Of a stretch of DNA of 64,000 nt, positions 10,901 through 22,578 are shown in pieces. The stretch is from Setaria digitata. Taxonomy: Eukaryota; Nematoda; Chromadorea; Rhabditida; Setariidae. Numbering within the stretch: position 1 is the first letter of the stretch; each line of letters begins with the position of its first letter. The stretch spans positions 383 through 64,382 of the forward strand of contig RCAB01000335.1 of NCBI GenBank assembly GCA_003640385.1, read 5' to 3'. Below the pieces are notes generated by a model that did not search any database, had not been told where the DNA came from, and saw only the letters and a program-made list of their open reading frames with translations. Both the position numbers and the translations under genes were made by a program.

Positions 10901-13900
10901 AACACGCGAAGGCAGTTGTTGAGCTTAAGAAGCTTTATGAGCAACACGTGCAAGATTCTGATACGCTGGAACGATTGAAAATTCATGAAAATGTTCTACA
11001 AGTGGTTGACACCACATTACTAAAATGTTACCTCCAAGTTTGTTATTCTATCATACTTGATATGACCCTCTTTTTCATTCAAAATAAATGCGAGCTTTAC
11101 ATTCTTTCTTTTCACGAAGTATTTAAGTTAATATTTTAATAACAAACATTGATACCTTTTACGGTTAAAAAAGTCTCCTTAAATTGTTACATTTATTGAA
11201 TACTCTTTGACTTAGTTCTTTTTATTACTGGAAAACCTGATTTTGCAAACACAGCAGTGTGATAGAAGTATCCTACAAGCTTTGAACATATTAAGGAAAT
11301 GCAATTAATTTGTGCAATCTAATTTTAAGTAAAAAAAAGGGCAGCTGCGAACATCGATGGATAGTTGATGCGTTGTTCTCCGTTGATTATTTATGTCATA
11401 TGGTGCGTAACAAGATACGTCAATTGAAAACGAATTTATAGAAATTTTTGTAGACCAACGAAAGTTTAGTAGCTTTATTGTTACGTCTTCCCGACAACAT
11501 GTGCATAGTGACGGATTCAGAAAAAGTATTGCTGGAACGTCGGAAATATTATGAATTGTATATATTATATGAAAGGAAGGGCATGCATCATAAAGGTAGG
11601 ATATTTTTTGTTTCTCTTATTTTTTTTTTTCTTTTTTTTAGCTGCCAGTTTTGCATTTGAAAAATCTGAAACCTTTCTGACTATTAGTACAATAAAGAAG
11701 GAGGGGGGAATCTATTCTCTTTCTTTCCTTCTTACTTTCTTTCTTTAAAATCAGGTGGGAAGAGAATTTTTTTACCTCATATGAAAATTATAATTTTTTT
11801 TAAGCTTTACATGTCTGTCAATGTAATAATCTACTAAATTTACAATTTGATGGTAATATTGGCATACCTAAAATTACTTAACTAGTCTTTAAGGATAATT
11901 TAATTACATAGCAGAAATCTGCTGAAAATAATAAGTAGTAATCTGGATACAATTATGCAGGTTACAAAAAGAAGTAATAAACTCGTAATAAACTAAACAT
12001 TGAGACGGTCTTGCTAGTAAATATAATATTTACAGCATTAACATTGCTGATGGAACAAGCTCATGTTGAAGAAGGTCCACTTCGAGGTTATAATATGACT
12101 GTCGAGTATCTGCAAAAACTGGGAAATAATGATTTAGATCTAATATTCCAATTTGCTGCTTGGGTTTTACAAGAAAACCTCAGTGCTGGTCTTTCGGTAT
12201 TTATCTTGACTTCTTGTGTTCCATGATAACTTCTTCGAAAATCGATATTTTAAATTCACATTCGTCTTAAAATTCAAGTTACAGTAAAAAATTAGCCAGC
12301 TATCCTTATTTGCATGATATTTTGATTCTTTCTTAAATTGGCAAGTAGGGTAAGATTTGCTTTTTCATCATATTTTTCATCAAGAATTAACATAAAACAA
12401 ATAGACGACTCAAGCAATCTACGGTTCAGAACCTTTGTAATAATATTAATAATTGCTCACTATTTCTTGTTGCATATTGCAGGTTTTCACATGTGAGAAT
12501 GAGGGAATCCGTTCGCTCGATCGTGGGCGGGTTTTAACATTTTTGACACATGAATGTACTGCTGCTGTGGTTCCATATCTAGTTAGTTGTTCTTGAAACG
12601 ATTTCAAATATAGAAGTTTTATAATCTTAGTGAAATTTTTTCAATCATGTGAAAATTTAGGAGCATATTATCTATGAGTGGAATGAAGATATGCCTAAAT
12701 TTCACGAGTCATTGGGCCAGCACTATATCTCGAAAGTAAAACAGTTACAGCGAGACTATATCAGTGTTCTGGGAGAAGGTTGTTTTTTTTTGGATGATTC
12801 GTTTTATTATTCCTAAGGCTGAGATGGCTAGATTTGAAACTTTATGGTTGCTTTAAAAAAAAAAAAAAAAATGAAGAATTCAGTGTTAGCATGTTATGCT
12901 CTTTTTTATTCGTAAGCTTAAATAAATTTGACGGAGGAAAAGTTTCCTCAATTTAACTGCCGCTTTTTCAGATGAGCATATCGCGCCAGCTGGTGAAGAA
13001 GAAGGTGAACTCGGTGAATACAGGTGCAAACTCCAACGTTTCTTGCAAACATCCACTGGATATAGTCCAGAAAAATTGCTTGTTCAGCTGCGTCATAATT
13101 GTAAGCCTTAATACTACAGTTAAGTTTTGCGTAGTTGATAGTGATTTGTTAGTTGGCTGGTTTATGCTATTTACTTATTATTGATATCAGTGATTATATC
13201 TTTGACCTTGATTATTAAGGTATAAACTAATGTTGATATTAGTCTTAAAGGGGAAGGTTTTATTGGGAAATTAAAGATTTTTGTTTATTTTTTGCAGCAT
13301 TATACGAAGAAAGAGCACTGCTGTTGGGACGACTGAAAAAGCACCAAGAAGCTTTGGCTATTTATACACAAATTTTAAAGAATTACAGAGCAGCCGAAAA
13401 ATACTGTATGGATTGTTATGAGCCACGGGATCCGGAACATTCCAAAGTGAAAACTTCAGAATATTTCCTTCTTAATATTATTTTAGGAGGAAAAATGATT
13501 TATTTTGGTTTTTGTTGCGCGGTCAATATGTCTAAGGAAAAATTCTTAGAATCGAATCTTATTTAGCTCTAAAATCAATTCTCATGTTTCTTTTTCTGGA
13601 AAGGTTGCTAAGGAACTCATTACGATATTATCATCCTATTCAACAGAACGCTTTTCAGGTATTTTTGATCCTGCTTCAAATGTATACAAATCCACCCAGT
13701 ACCTCTATTATTGGATTAATGCAAAGAGATCACTGCCAGTCCGCACCGAATCCAGATGAAGCACTACGACTCCTGAAAGCACATAGTGATGTTTTTGATC
13801 CAGGTTTGTGAAAAATCATTTTCCTTTTTTTAAAACAAAATATCTTTTTTCAGTGCAGCTTGTTTCAAAAGTTTTATTTTAAAATGTTATCAAGTATTTA

Positions 13901-15283
13901 GTTGTCATATTTTCGACTTTATTTGGAAATTTACTATTTGCAGTGGAAGCAGTGACCTCATTACCAGTAGATTACTCATTAAAATATATATGGCCTGGTC
14001 TCGTAACCATTTTACAAGCAGCTCACGATAAGAAGCACAGTGTAAGTATATTTGTTTGATAATTAATTACTTTGTCATATTTTGCATGTCTTTAGTTTAT
14101 AATTCATATAACGTTATGATGATTATCCTTCCTTTCTTGCACATTTTTCAAGTCCTTATGCTTCATTTGGTTAATTACTTGCTGGTTGCTTATTTCTAAT
14201 TTTATATCAGTCGGAACTGCATAAAGCATAAACTACAAATACAATGAAAAGCCTGAGGACTACAAGTTTCTTCTTAACTGTTACATCTGGGTTATATGTG
14301 ATGCATAGAAACCTTGTGACTGACAACAGACTGGGAAAATTCATTTTTTTTTTTTTTTTTTTTTGAATTGCAATTTTTTTGTAAGGTTTTGCTGTTTGAT
14401 AACTTTTAGAGAAACCGATAACGATATCCTTACGAATTTATATAAAACTTTGACAGTTATTTTGGAGGAATTGTTTTACAAAAAAAATTGTTTTAGGGAG
14501 TTTACCGCTGAATGATTATCAGCTTCTCTCAGTGATGTTTTTCGTAGTAGCTTTAAAGTGAATTCTAACTTACTGATGAAATCAGTTACTTTTTCATAGT
14601 TGCTGATTTTTCTTGGAGAAATGAATCAAAATATGCCGTTTTTGCAGGTTATGCTCCATAAATCCATATGTGATGCAGCATTAAAACGAGCACTATGTCG
14701 GAAAGCCGTTTCACATTCTACAAAATTTGTTGTACATTATGAAATGGAATGCGCTGCATGTGGTAAAAAAATTGCGAACAGGTTTTTCAATCTTTTTTTT
14801 TTTTTAAATATTTTCCTCTTCTTTAGCAAAGAAAAAGGCTTTCGCTTTTCCACTTTTAACCTCAGGTACAAGTGCTAATTTTTATTTACAGAAACGTCCA
14901 ACTTTTAAGATTTTTGTTAAAATTTTTGTTAGAATAGTGCTAAAAAAATGACATTTAACACTGGATATGTAGCTTATTTGTGATAAGTAAGACGCATTCA
15001 TTATTATTTTTGTTGCAATTTCCTATAAAAGATACGATCTTTGTTACTTTCTTATTGATGCTGAATATAATTTAAAAAAAAAGTTTGTCCTTTATGATTA
15101 AAGCGGTATTTGTAATTTAGTTATTTTATTATATTTTATCACCACATATCATGTTAGCATTATTGTCCCGTGTTTCAGTGTAGTTTTTGTTTCAAATTCT
15201 TTTCTTTTTCCAGTGCCTTTGCCCGGTATCCAAATGGTCGCCTGGAGCATTTTTACTGTTATCAGAGGAAGGAAGAAGAATAA
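7994..15283 (+). CDS. vps-39: Vps39/Vam6 HOPS complex subunit
   Basis: Twenty-one exons: 7994-8072, 8341-8409, 8703-8905, 9100-9202, 9312-9412, 9546-9732, 9850-10054, 10185-10305, 10417-10537, 10663-10811, 10891-11037, 11454-11595, 12036-12196, 12483-12581, 12661-12778, 12972-13100, 13298-13446, 13659-13803, 13944-14041, 14648-14781, 15214-15283. Phases agree throughout and give about 909 residues (human protein about 886). Domains: N-terminal CNH beta-propeller (about 10-350), clathrin-repeat helical solenoid, C-terminal Vps39-type zinc-binding segment with CAAC near 877-880 followed by SAFARYPNGRLEHFYC. Family hallmarks include VDTTLLKCYLQ, LYERKGMHHKA, PAGEEEGELGEYR and LYEERALLLGRLKKH. 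The protein tethers Rab7-positive late endosomes and lysosomes in HOPS. The exon 7 start could be 9844 instead of 9850 (two extra residues). Exon 1 fits the MFEAYTPTEI... family start. Confidence 0.95.
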
Positions 15284-15556
15284 TGAAAGGAAAGAATTAA
15301 TTAATTTGCAAAATATTTCTTATTGCGTAGAAATGTGCTAGCATAAAAATGCCACAGCTATTACATTGGGTTTTTCTCTCTTTTTTTTTTTTTGCATTTA
15401 TTTGATTAATGGTGCTCTAAATTTGTTGTCATCTTAAAAATTTGGGGGACTTAATTTTCTAGTTTAAGAACGAAAAAAATTTACTGCTCAGCCATCAGAA
15501 ATACTTCTTTTGGTTTCTGAAGGGACGAAATTATCGGAATATTTTCTTTCTTTCGT

Positions 15557-15640
15557 TAAAATTCCATTTCCAAAATATCTCTGCTAAAATTTCATTTCCA
15601 AAATATCTCTGCTAAAATTTCATTTCCAAAATATCTCTAC
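15557..15640 (+). repeat. 28-bp tandem repeat x3 in the Vps39 3' UTR
   Basis: Three abutting 28-bp units (TAAAATTTCATTTCCAAAAT plus ATCTCTGC) at 15557-15584, 15585-15612 and 15613-15640, with one or two mismatches. They lie between the stop codon and the best candidate poly(A) signal. Confidence 0.9.
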
Positions 15641-15713
15641 TGTAAAACTCTCACTTTTCGATGGATTCTAAATTTTACAGTGTATATCTTTTACTTCCTA
15701 TTTGTGAATATGC

Positions 15714-15719
15714 AATAAA
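15714..15719 (+). terminator. Candidate poly(A) signal of Vps39
   Basis: AATAAA preceded by TATGC and followed by T-rich sequence, 431 nt after the stop codon. Confidence 0.4.
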
Positions 15720-15869
15720 TGAATTTTTTTCCTGTTGGTTATAATTTGTGACATTTTCATGTTACTAGTAATTTTTATTCTTTTTACACCTTAAAGTTTT
15801 GGTGATATGCTTGATTGCTTAAGAAATAGCAAATGTAATTTTTGTCAGAACAAAATGCAGAAAAAAAAA

Positions 15870-16223
15870 AAAATTCGGAAATTTATTCATGACAAATGAA
15901 TGGTAATGAATAATTTTCTTATTCATAATGTGATGAATANAAAATTCGGAAATTTATTCACGACAAATGAATGGTAATGAATAATTTTCTTATTCATAAT
16001 GTAATGAATAGAATTAAAATATTAATGGGATAATATATTTTCTTTGTATATTGCACTTGTCATGAAAAATTGAAATTTTGATTNTTCGGAAATTTATTCA
16101 TGACAAATGAATGGTAATGAATAATTTTCTTATTCATAATGTGATGAATAGAATTAAAATATTAATGGGATAATATATTTTCTTTGTATATTGCACTTGT
16201 CATGAAAAATTGAAATTTTGATT
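15870..16223. repeat. Three near-identical copies separated by single n (15940, 16084)
   Basis: Copies at 15870-15939, 15941-16083 and 16085-16223 share TTCGGAAATTTATTCA, ATGGTAATGAATAATTTTC and the AATATTAATGGGATAATATA block, differing by single bases (ATG/ACG, GTGATG/GTAATG). The repeat boundaries coincide with the n bases, so this is probably an assembly join of allelic contig ends. Confidence 0.85.
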
Positions 16224-17334
16224 GATTTCGAGAAAAAAAAAATTAAGTCGAAGAAAAAAAAAAGGTGCAAAGGTGCGAGTGGAAACTATTTCAATAATTG
16301 CTAATACCATGAAACTTGAGCATTTCGTTTGGTTGATTTCCCGAGAAACATTATTTATTCAAGTTGGTTAATTCTTTCAATGATAAATGTATGATAGTCT
16401 AAGAAAAGAAAAGGTATTGTGATTTACGAAGTTGTTAAATTCTATCAAATTTTATGGTATCTGTGAAGCACAGAAGAGAAATTGTGAGCGTTCCGTTCAA
16501 TTTCATTCGATGTTTTTGATTTTTAATAGGAACATATTATTTATTGGTAAAATTTAAATTCATAGCTCATCAAGTAAGATTTTAATTTTATGACGAAATA
16601 TTATGATCAATTTAAACAATTTTTGTAATCAATATTGTAGCATTACCGTAGTTTGAAATATTAATTATATTATTGCAGTATTAATATAATCAATTGAAAA
16701 ATGTTTACCAAAATTTGAGATTTTTTGCTTTGCAGTTTCAACAAAATTCAATCATTTTCCAAAACAGTTGAATTTTTTTTTTTTGCAAACGGAAGTTACG
16801 TAGCAAACATTTGCAGACGCGAGTCATTATGGTATAATTTCCTTAATGGTTATCATTGCTTATCACTGCTTTGATCATTCAAAAGAAAGTTTCCTTTTTT
16901 GATCGAACTCATTGAGAAATGTTGATTGTTTCGTCCTTTTTTTTTTTTTATCTAATTTACGATTTATTAAACAATTGCTTAATTATAAGTTTTTCTTTTT
17001 TCATTTTTTCATTGCTATTCACATCTTCTCTCCAATTCTTTCATATTTCTCGGCCAGCTACAAAACTGCAAACATTTCGAAGCCAAAGCCAGCGCTACGG
17101 TTATACCTGCTAAATGCTGAAAATTAATTAATTAACTGATGTGCTAGCAATGCGTGAATCATATCAATATGATTTTGGAAATTAGAGTAGTATCAAATTT
17201 GAGCAAAAAATTTCATCACGATATATTGAAAAATTTTGTTTACTTTGAAGTATGTAATGCTTACGTTAATTGTGTGAAATATTCAGGAAAGGATGAAAAG
17301 AAAAAGAAATATCCGTTTGATGATAGTCAAATAA

Positions 17335-17422
17335 CAATTAGTCCATAATCAGTACACGATAGTGATGTTATCAGTTGACAATTAGTCCATAATCAGTACA
17401 CGATAGTGATGTTATCAGTTGA
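17335..17422. repeat. 44-bp perfect tandem duplication
   Basis: Units 17335-17378 and 17379-17422, both beginning CAATTAGTCCATAATCAGTA and ending ATCAGTTGA, with no mismatch seen. No n separates them. Confidence 0.95.
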
Positions 17423-20248
17423 CGTAAAATTTGGTACACGTTCTCGTACTCGTAGATTAAATAATAGAAGCAGAAGTATGATCAAAGTTAGAAAATACAG
17501 TGAAACAGCGAGAAGAACAATGAATGGATTGAGACAGATCACATGATTTGTAATTAACGACGATTTATCAATCATGATTACATTACGTTGTTTCGTTATT
17601 TTTCAGTAATTCCTCGTTTCTCATTGCCATAAAATTTATTAACTTTTATAATTCAAATTCTAATTTAAAATCACCGTACACAAGTATAGCTTTGTCTTTT
17701 CTCTTTCTCTTTCGCCTAATAACAAACAAATTGGAAATTAAGTATTAAATTAGAATCGAAATTCGCAACAGAGATAATATGATTAATTTTTTTGAATATG
17801 AATATGAATGAATATGAATTTGAAAAATATGAAGCAAAATTGCTTATTTTTCCTCATCATCATGCAAAAAAAAAAAAAATAATTGATTCTCCAGTAAAAC
17901 AAAAATTTTTTACCACTATGCAAGGGCGAAATTAAATTGTGTAGCATAATATCAAAAACAGCAATTTCGATTGAAAAAAAAACCGAAAAATTTCGGCCCT
18001 AAAGGTTAAATATGCTAGAACTGGACTGAAATGAAATTTGTAATTATTATTTCTGATGAAAAAGTTGAAAAGTTATAATAAGCTAAAGTCAGATTAATAA
18101 TCTAATAATGATGATATAAATAATTCGTGTCAATATTTCTTGGCTTCTAAAGTCGGTAAGAAAGATCAAATAAATTAATTAAGTTAAATAAGCTATTATT
18201 ATGTGGAATAATCCTTAATTCGTAGTAAAACGAATCATTTGTGCATAAATTTTGTTTAATTTGTTTACAACTTATATAATTAGTTATTTGTATTGCACTG
18301 CCAGCTGGAATTGTTTAAGTTGAAGAAAAAAAAAAGTGGAAAAAAGTATCTGAATAGTTAATTAATTAATTAACTAAAAACAAATATCGCAACTTTAGTT
18401 GCATGTTGCATAAAAAATACTATTATGATCAAATATATTTTATTTTGCAGCAGTTTTGTGGAAATTCCTATTGTTAATTATTTCAGTATTACTTTCAACT
18501 TATGATGATATTAATTTTAAAATAATCTTTAAAATAATTTCAAAATAATCACAATTAGATGAACCAACAAATAAAAAATGCTTTACTATTTTTATTCCCA
18601 AAATTGGATTGCAATTGAAGGTGTATCGATTACATTTAAAGCTCTTCTAGTTCATTTTAATTTATTTTCCAATACTATAATTAGCAATATCACTAATTAT
18701 TTTTCAAATTCTCCGCAGTCTTTTGTTTTTTAATTTTCTTATTTTTATTAATTATTTAAATTCATACGAATGAATTGACAGATTATCTTTATTTGGCTAT
18801 AAGGGACAGTTATCATAGTTGTCTTACAATAATGATACTCATTTATTCATTTTTTTTTTTTTACCGCTTATTTACACAATTCACTCATCGAATTATTTAA
18901 TCATTTACCTAAGTATTTGATTTGATTTATTCACCCTCTATTTAATTCTTCACCAAACAAATTTGCTTAATTTTTTTTTTCCACTATTATACTTTCACCT
19001 AATTCTCTTATTTAATATTTACTTAATATTCAGTTACTTTATTTCATCAATTACTCAACACCTGCTTTCACACATATTCATTTTCTCAATTATTTCACCT
19101 CATTACAATCATCTACCTAATTTCTTCATTTCTGATTTACTCAGCCCTCTTGCTTAATAATCATTTACTTAATTCCGATCATACTTGTGCAAATTTTTTT
19201 TTTTTGAATATTTATTTGCTTATTTTTCTCATTTCATCACATCCATTTTTGCTTAAAAAGATTCATTACAGCGATAAAAATGTCCAAGTCAAATGTTACT
19301 AGAATACGATTGCGTTTGATTGAAATTATTTTCATTTCAAATTATTTCATGCCTCGCACAATTAATGATATATTCTATTATTCAATTTTCCAATTTTTTT
19401 TTTTTTTTTTTCTCAAGCCCTCTTATTCCTGCTAATTTTCATTTATACCTTAAACATTTTTGTCAATTTATAATTTGCAGTTAAAAGAATTTGCCAGTCA
19501 GTTGGAATAATCAAATATAAAGAAATTTTTAAACATAAAAGAACATCTTTTTTTTTCCTAGAAGAATAATTTCAGTGACATACTTTTATATAATTTTATT
19601 ATCCAAAATTATTTCCAGGAAAAAAGAAGAATTATTTCGGATAATTGCATAGATTAATTAATTTGTCAATTTTATTCATTTTTGCTATTATTATTATTTT
19701 GTTTCGTATGTTTTCCAAACTCAAAATATTTCGCCCAGTAATGATGTGGCAATTAAATTGTCAACTTGATTAATAGACTATTATTATTGATCCTTGTTCT
19801 TGATAGGCAAACAAATGATATGATAAATGATTGTAGAATCTGACGCATTTCTTCCAATCTTTTCGGTTTGCCCATTGATGGTTGAGAGAAATTGATAAGA
19901 ATTGGTAAGATGATTGAATCGATATCCCTTTCGTGCTTGCTCATTGATGACTGATAAGAATGGGTAAGTGATTACTGACTTTGATATTTTATTCGCACTT
20001 TTTCCTCTCTCTATCTCTCTTTCTCTCTCTCTTTCCTCAACAAAACTAATTCCAATTGATTTAAATTGCAATTTTGTATGCAAAAAATTTGAAACAATCA
20101 ACTGAATGCTAAAAATAGCATTAATTGATCGAAATGAATGGAATTTTCCCATAAATGTTGTTTATAATTAAGAGATGAAATGGACAACTTTATAATAATA
20201 ATATTTGAAGAAGAAAAAAAAAAAGATGGAAAGAAGAAATGGGTAAAA

Positions 20249-20310
20249 TGAATGAATGAGTGGATGAATGAATGAATGAATGAATGGAGGAATGAATGGA
20301 TGAATTAATC
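20249..20310. repeat. GAAT tetranucleotide repeat
   Basis: Degenerate (GAAT)n with GGAT variants. Confidence 0.9.
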
Positions 20311-20411
20311 CATTTTCTAATGGATCAAGATTGAAAGAAAAATTTAAACCGATAAAACGGGAAGAAAATAGAAAAGGGAAACAGCGGAAGAAGAGGAAAA
20401 AGATTGCACAT

Positions 20412-20440
20412 TGATAATGATGATGATGATGATGGTGATA
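20412..20440. repeat. GAT trinucleotide repeat
   Basis: Short (GAT)n tract, interrupted by one GGT. Confidence 0.85.
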
Positions 20441-20455
20441 GTGACCTTGGTGGTT

Positions 20456-20560
20456 ATTGTCAACTTCCTCTGCTTCCTTAGACTGTCACCCATCACTGTC
20501 AACTTGCCCTTCCTCACTGTCATCCCCCCCACCACTGTCAACTCCTTCACTGTCAACCAA
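20456..20560. repeat. CACTGTCAACT short-motif cluster
   Basis: The motif (A/C)(C/T)TGTCAACT or a close variant (CACTGTCATCC, CACTGTCAACC) recurs five times at irregular 17-30 nt spacing in a pyrimidine-rich, locally GC-richer segment. The overlapping open frames are by-products of this repeat. Confidence 0.6.
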
Positions 20561-20948
20561 CCCCTTTTGCCGAATAAATCTCCTTTTGCAGTCATTCAAT
20601 ACTGTTGAATTGTTTCATCCTGCCATCACAAATAGCTTAACAAAATCAAATTCAAATTCAAAAAGAAAAAAAATGATCATAAAATATTTGGGAAAAAGAA
20701 AACTATAATTGAGAAAGGAAAAAAGAAGCGATAAGAAGGAAAGAAGACAAAGAGTGACTGACACTTCTAACGGAATGAAATAGTTGTAGTAATGGCCCTT
20801 TTGATTTGAAGTACGAAAGTGGTAGAGGTGGAAAGGTGGGAGTGAATTGAATGTTTGAATGGACGAATGGACGACGAATGGACGGATGAATGGACATATT
20901 AAACTCTCCAAATGTAACTTCAAACATTTACCATTTATTCAGAGCTAC

Positions 20949-20979
20949 TATCATCATCATCATCATCATCATCATCATC
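20949..20979. repeat. CAT trinucleotide repeat
   Basis: Uninterrupted (TCA)n. Related ATC-rich degenerate sequence continues to about 21620. Confidence 0.9.
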
Positions 20980-21891
20980 GTTATCATCGTGAACGACAAC
21001 GGGACATCAGCATCAACATCGCTAGCAGCATTATGATCCTGATATTATTGTCAATTTTACCTTACTATTGTCATCATCAACAACAAAACAGCAGCAGCAT
21101 AATTACATTATAATTGTCGTTATTGTTATTATTATCGTGATAAATTATCGTTGGTATCATCTACCAATATCATCATCATCATTTTATCATCGACATTGTC
21201 AATGTCATTGATGATGGCGAAACACCAACATCGATATCAGTAGCGGCATTATTATCATGATAATCTCATCACTTTTACCTTACTATCATCATCATCATCA
21301 GGTGCAGGAGCAAAAGCAGCACTGTCAATAATGATAATAACAAAACATAATAACTAACATTAATATCATCATATCATCAACATCACCTATTAGTAATACT
21401 GATTACTGATAATAATGAAGTCTGATGATGATGATTTTGATTGATGACAACATTATTATTATTACTATCAGCAGCAGTGTCATTATCTTCCCCAAAATGA
21501 TCATCGACATTATCATCATTGATAATATAATCAATGTCATCAATTAGAATCATTCATCATCAGATTTCATTACTATCAGTAATTAGTACAATTTTTATCA
21601 TCGTTATCAATGATGATAAAAATTGATAATATCACTCTCGCCATAACCAACGGTATTCGTTATCCGTATCACTCTTTATCATCATTATTATTTATTTATT
21701 GCTACTAATGATTTTTTTTTTTTTTTCTTCACTATTTGTATCTTCTGTAATTATCATCATTTACTGTACGGAATCTGATGCCAAATCCAAGATTCAGCTT
21801 AGTTTACTTTTTCAGCTTACTGAATCGATTAATGGTAATAAATGAATCAACATTTAGAAACAGACAGACGGACAAACAAGTACACATACAC

Positions 21892-21930
21892 AGACTGACA
21901 GACAGACAGACACACACACACACACACACA
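21892..21930. repeat. GACA / CA compound microsatellite
   Basis: (GACA)n-like sequence running into a (CA)n tract. Confidence 0.9.
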
Positions 21931-22298
21931 TATCTTATCGTGATACAGTCTGCATTCTTTCAGCTGTGAACATTGCACACCTGTTAAATATCGTCATCCT
22001 GTTGTCATCACCTGTACTGAATCATTTATCATATTCGTTCTGGAATCATGATTTCTTTCCTTTTTTTTTTTCCTGATAATGCTAATTTATTTTATCTTAG
22101 TTGATAGTCATTATTTCATATCATATAATCATGATTATTCCTATTATCAAGCGGTATCATTAATTAATAATTTCTAACAATACTAATTCTTTCCTATCAC
22201 ACTTTATGTTTATTTCGTACTATTTTTTGTCGTTAGATTATATTACCCTGCGTATAACTATTGTTTTTTTTTTTTTTCATTTTTGTTTTATCAAATTA

Positions 22299-22331
22299 AA
22301 AAAAAAAAAATTTTTTTTTTTTATTCAACAG
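22299..22331 (+). promoter_or_regulatory. Candidate splice or trans-splice acceptor upstream of the giant gene
   Basis: A poly-T tract is followed by TTATTCAACAG, ending at 22331, 163 nt upstream of the start codon. It could be an SL addition site or the end of a 5' UTR intron. Confidence 0.4.
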
Positions 22332-22494
22332 GAAATGTCATTAGTCATTGATGGCTAGTAATCATATTAATTATTTCTTATTGCATTACTGCAATACGAA
22401 AATGGATAAAAAACTGAAATAGTAAAATAATTATATTATTCCTACTCTGCTGTATATCATTAATCAACGATCAACTGTTATCACTGGTTACGAT

Positions 22495-22578
22495 ATGGTT
22501 AAATTATCATTATCTATAATTTACTATCAGTTTTCTCTTACGATATTACAATTATTACATCTCAATATTTTATCAGCA
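22495..22578 (+). other. Signal peptide of the giant protein
   Basis: Residues 1-28: a lysine at position 3, a long hydrophobic stretch, and ILSA before a polar sequence, a plausible signal peptidase site. The mature chain begins near MNLLPYVNG. Confidence 0.7.

Larger units (their letters stand above)
16224..22331. other. Gene-poor repeat-rich intergenic region
   Basis: No exon chain that I can support on either strand over 6 kb. The longer open frames encode low-complexity Phe/Ile/Leu/Ser or His/Asp runs produced by simple repeats. Tandem duplications and microsatellites are listed separately. It is the upstream region of the giant gene at 22495 and may contain its promoter and distal control elements. 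Confidence 0.6.

Noticed and set aside
20344..21113. Several 65-102 codon open frames on both strands
   Set aside because: They are products of GAT, CAT and CTGTCAACT simple repeats.
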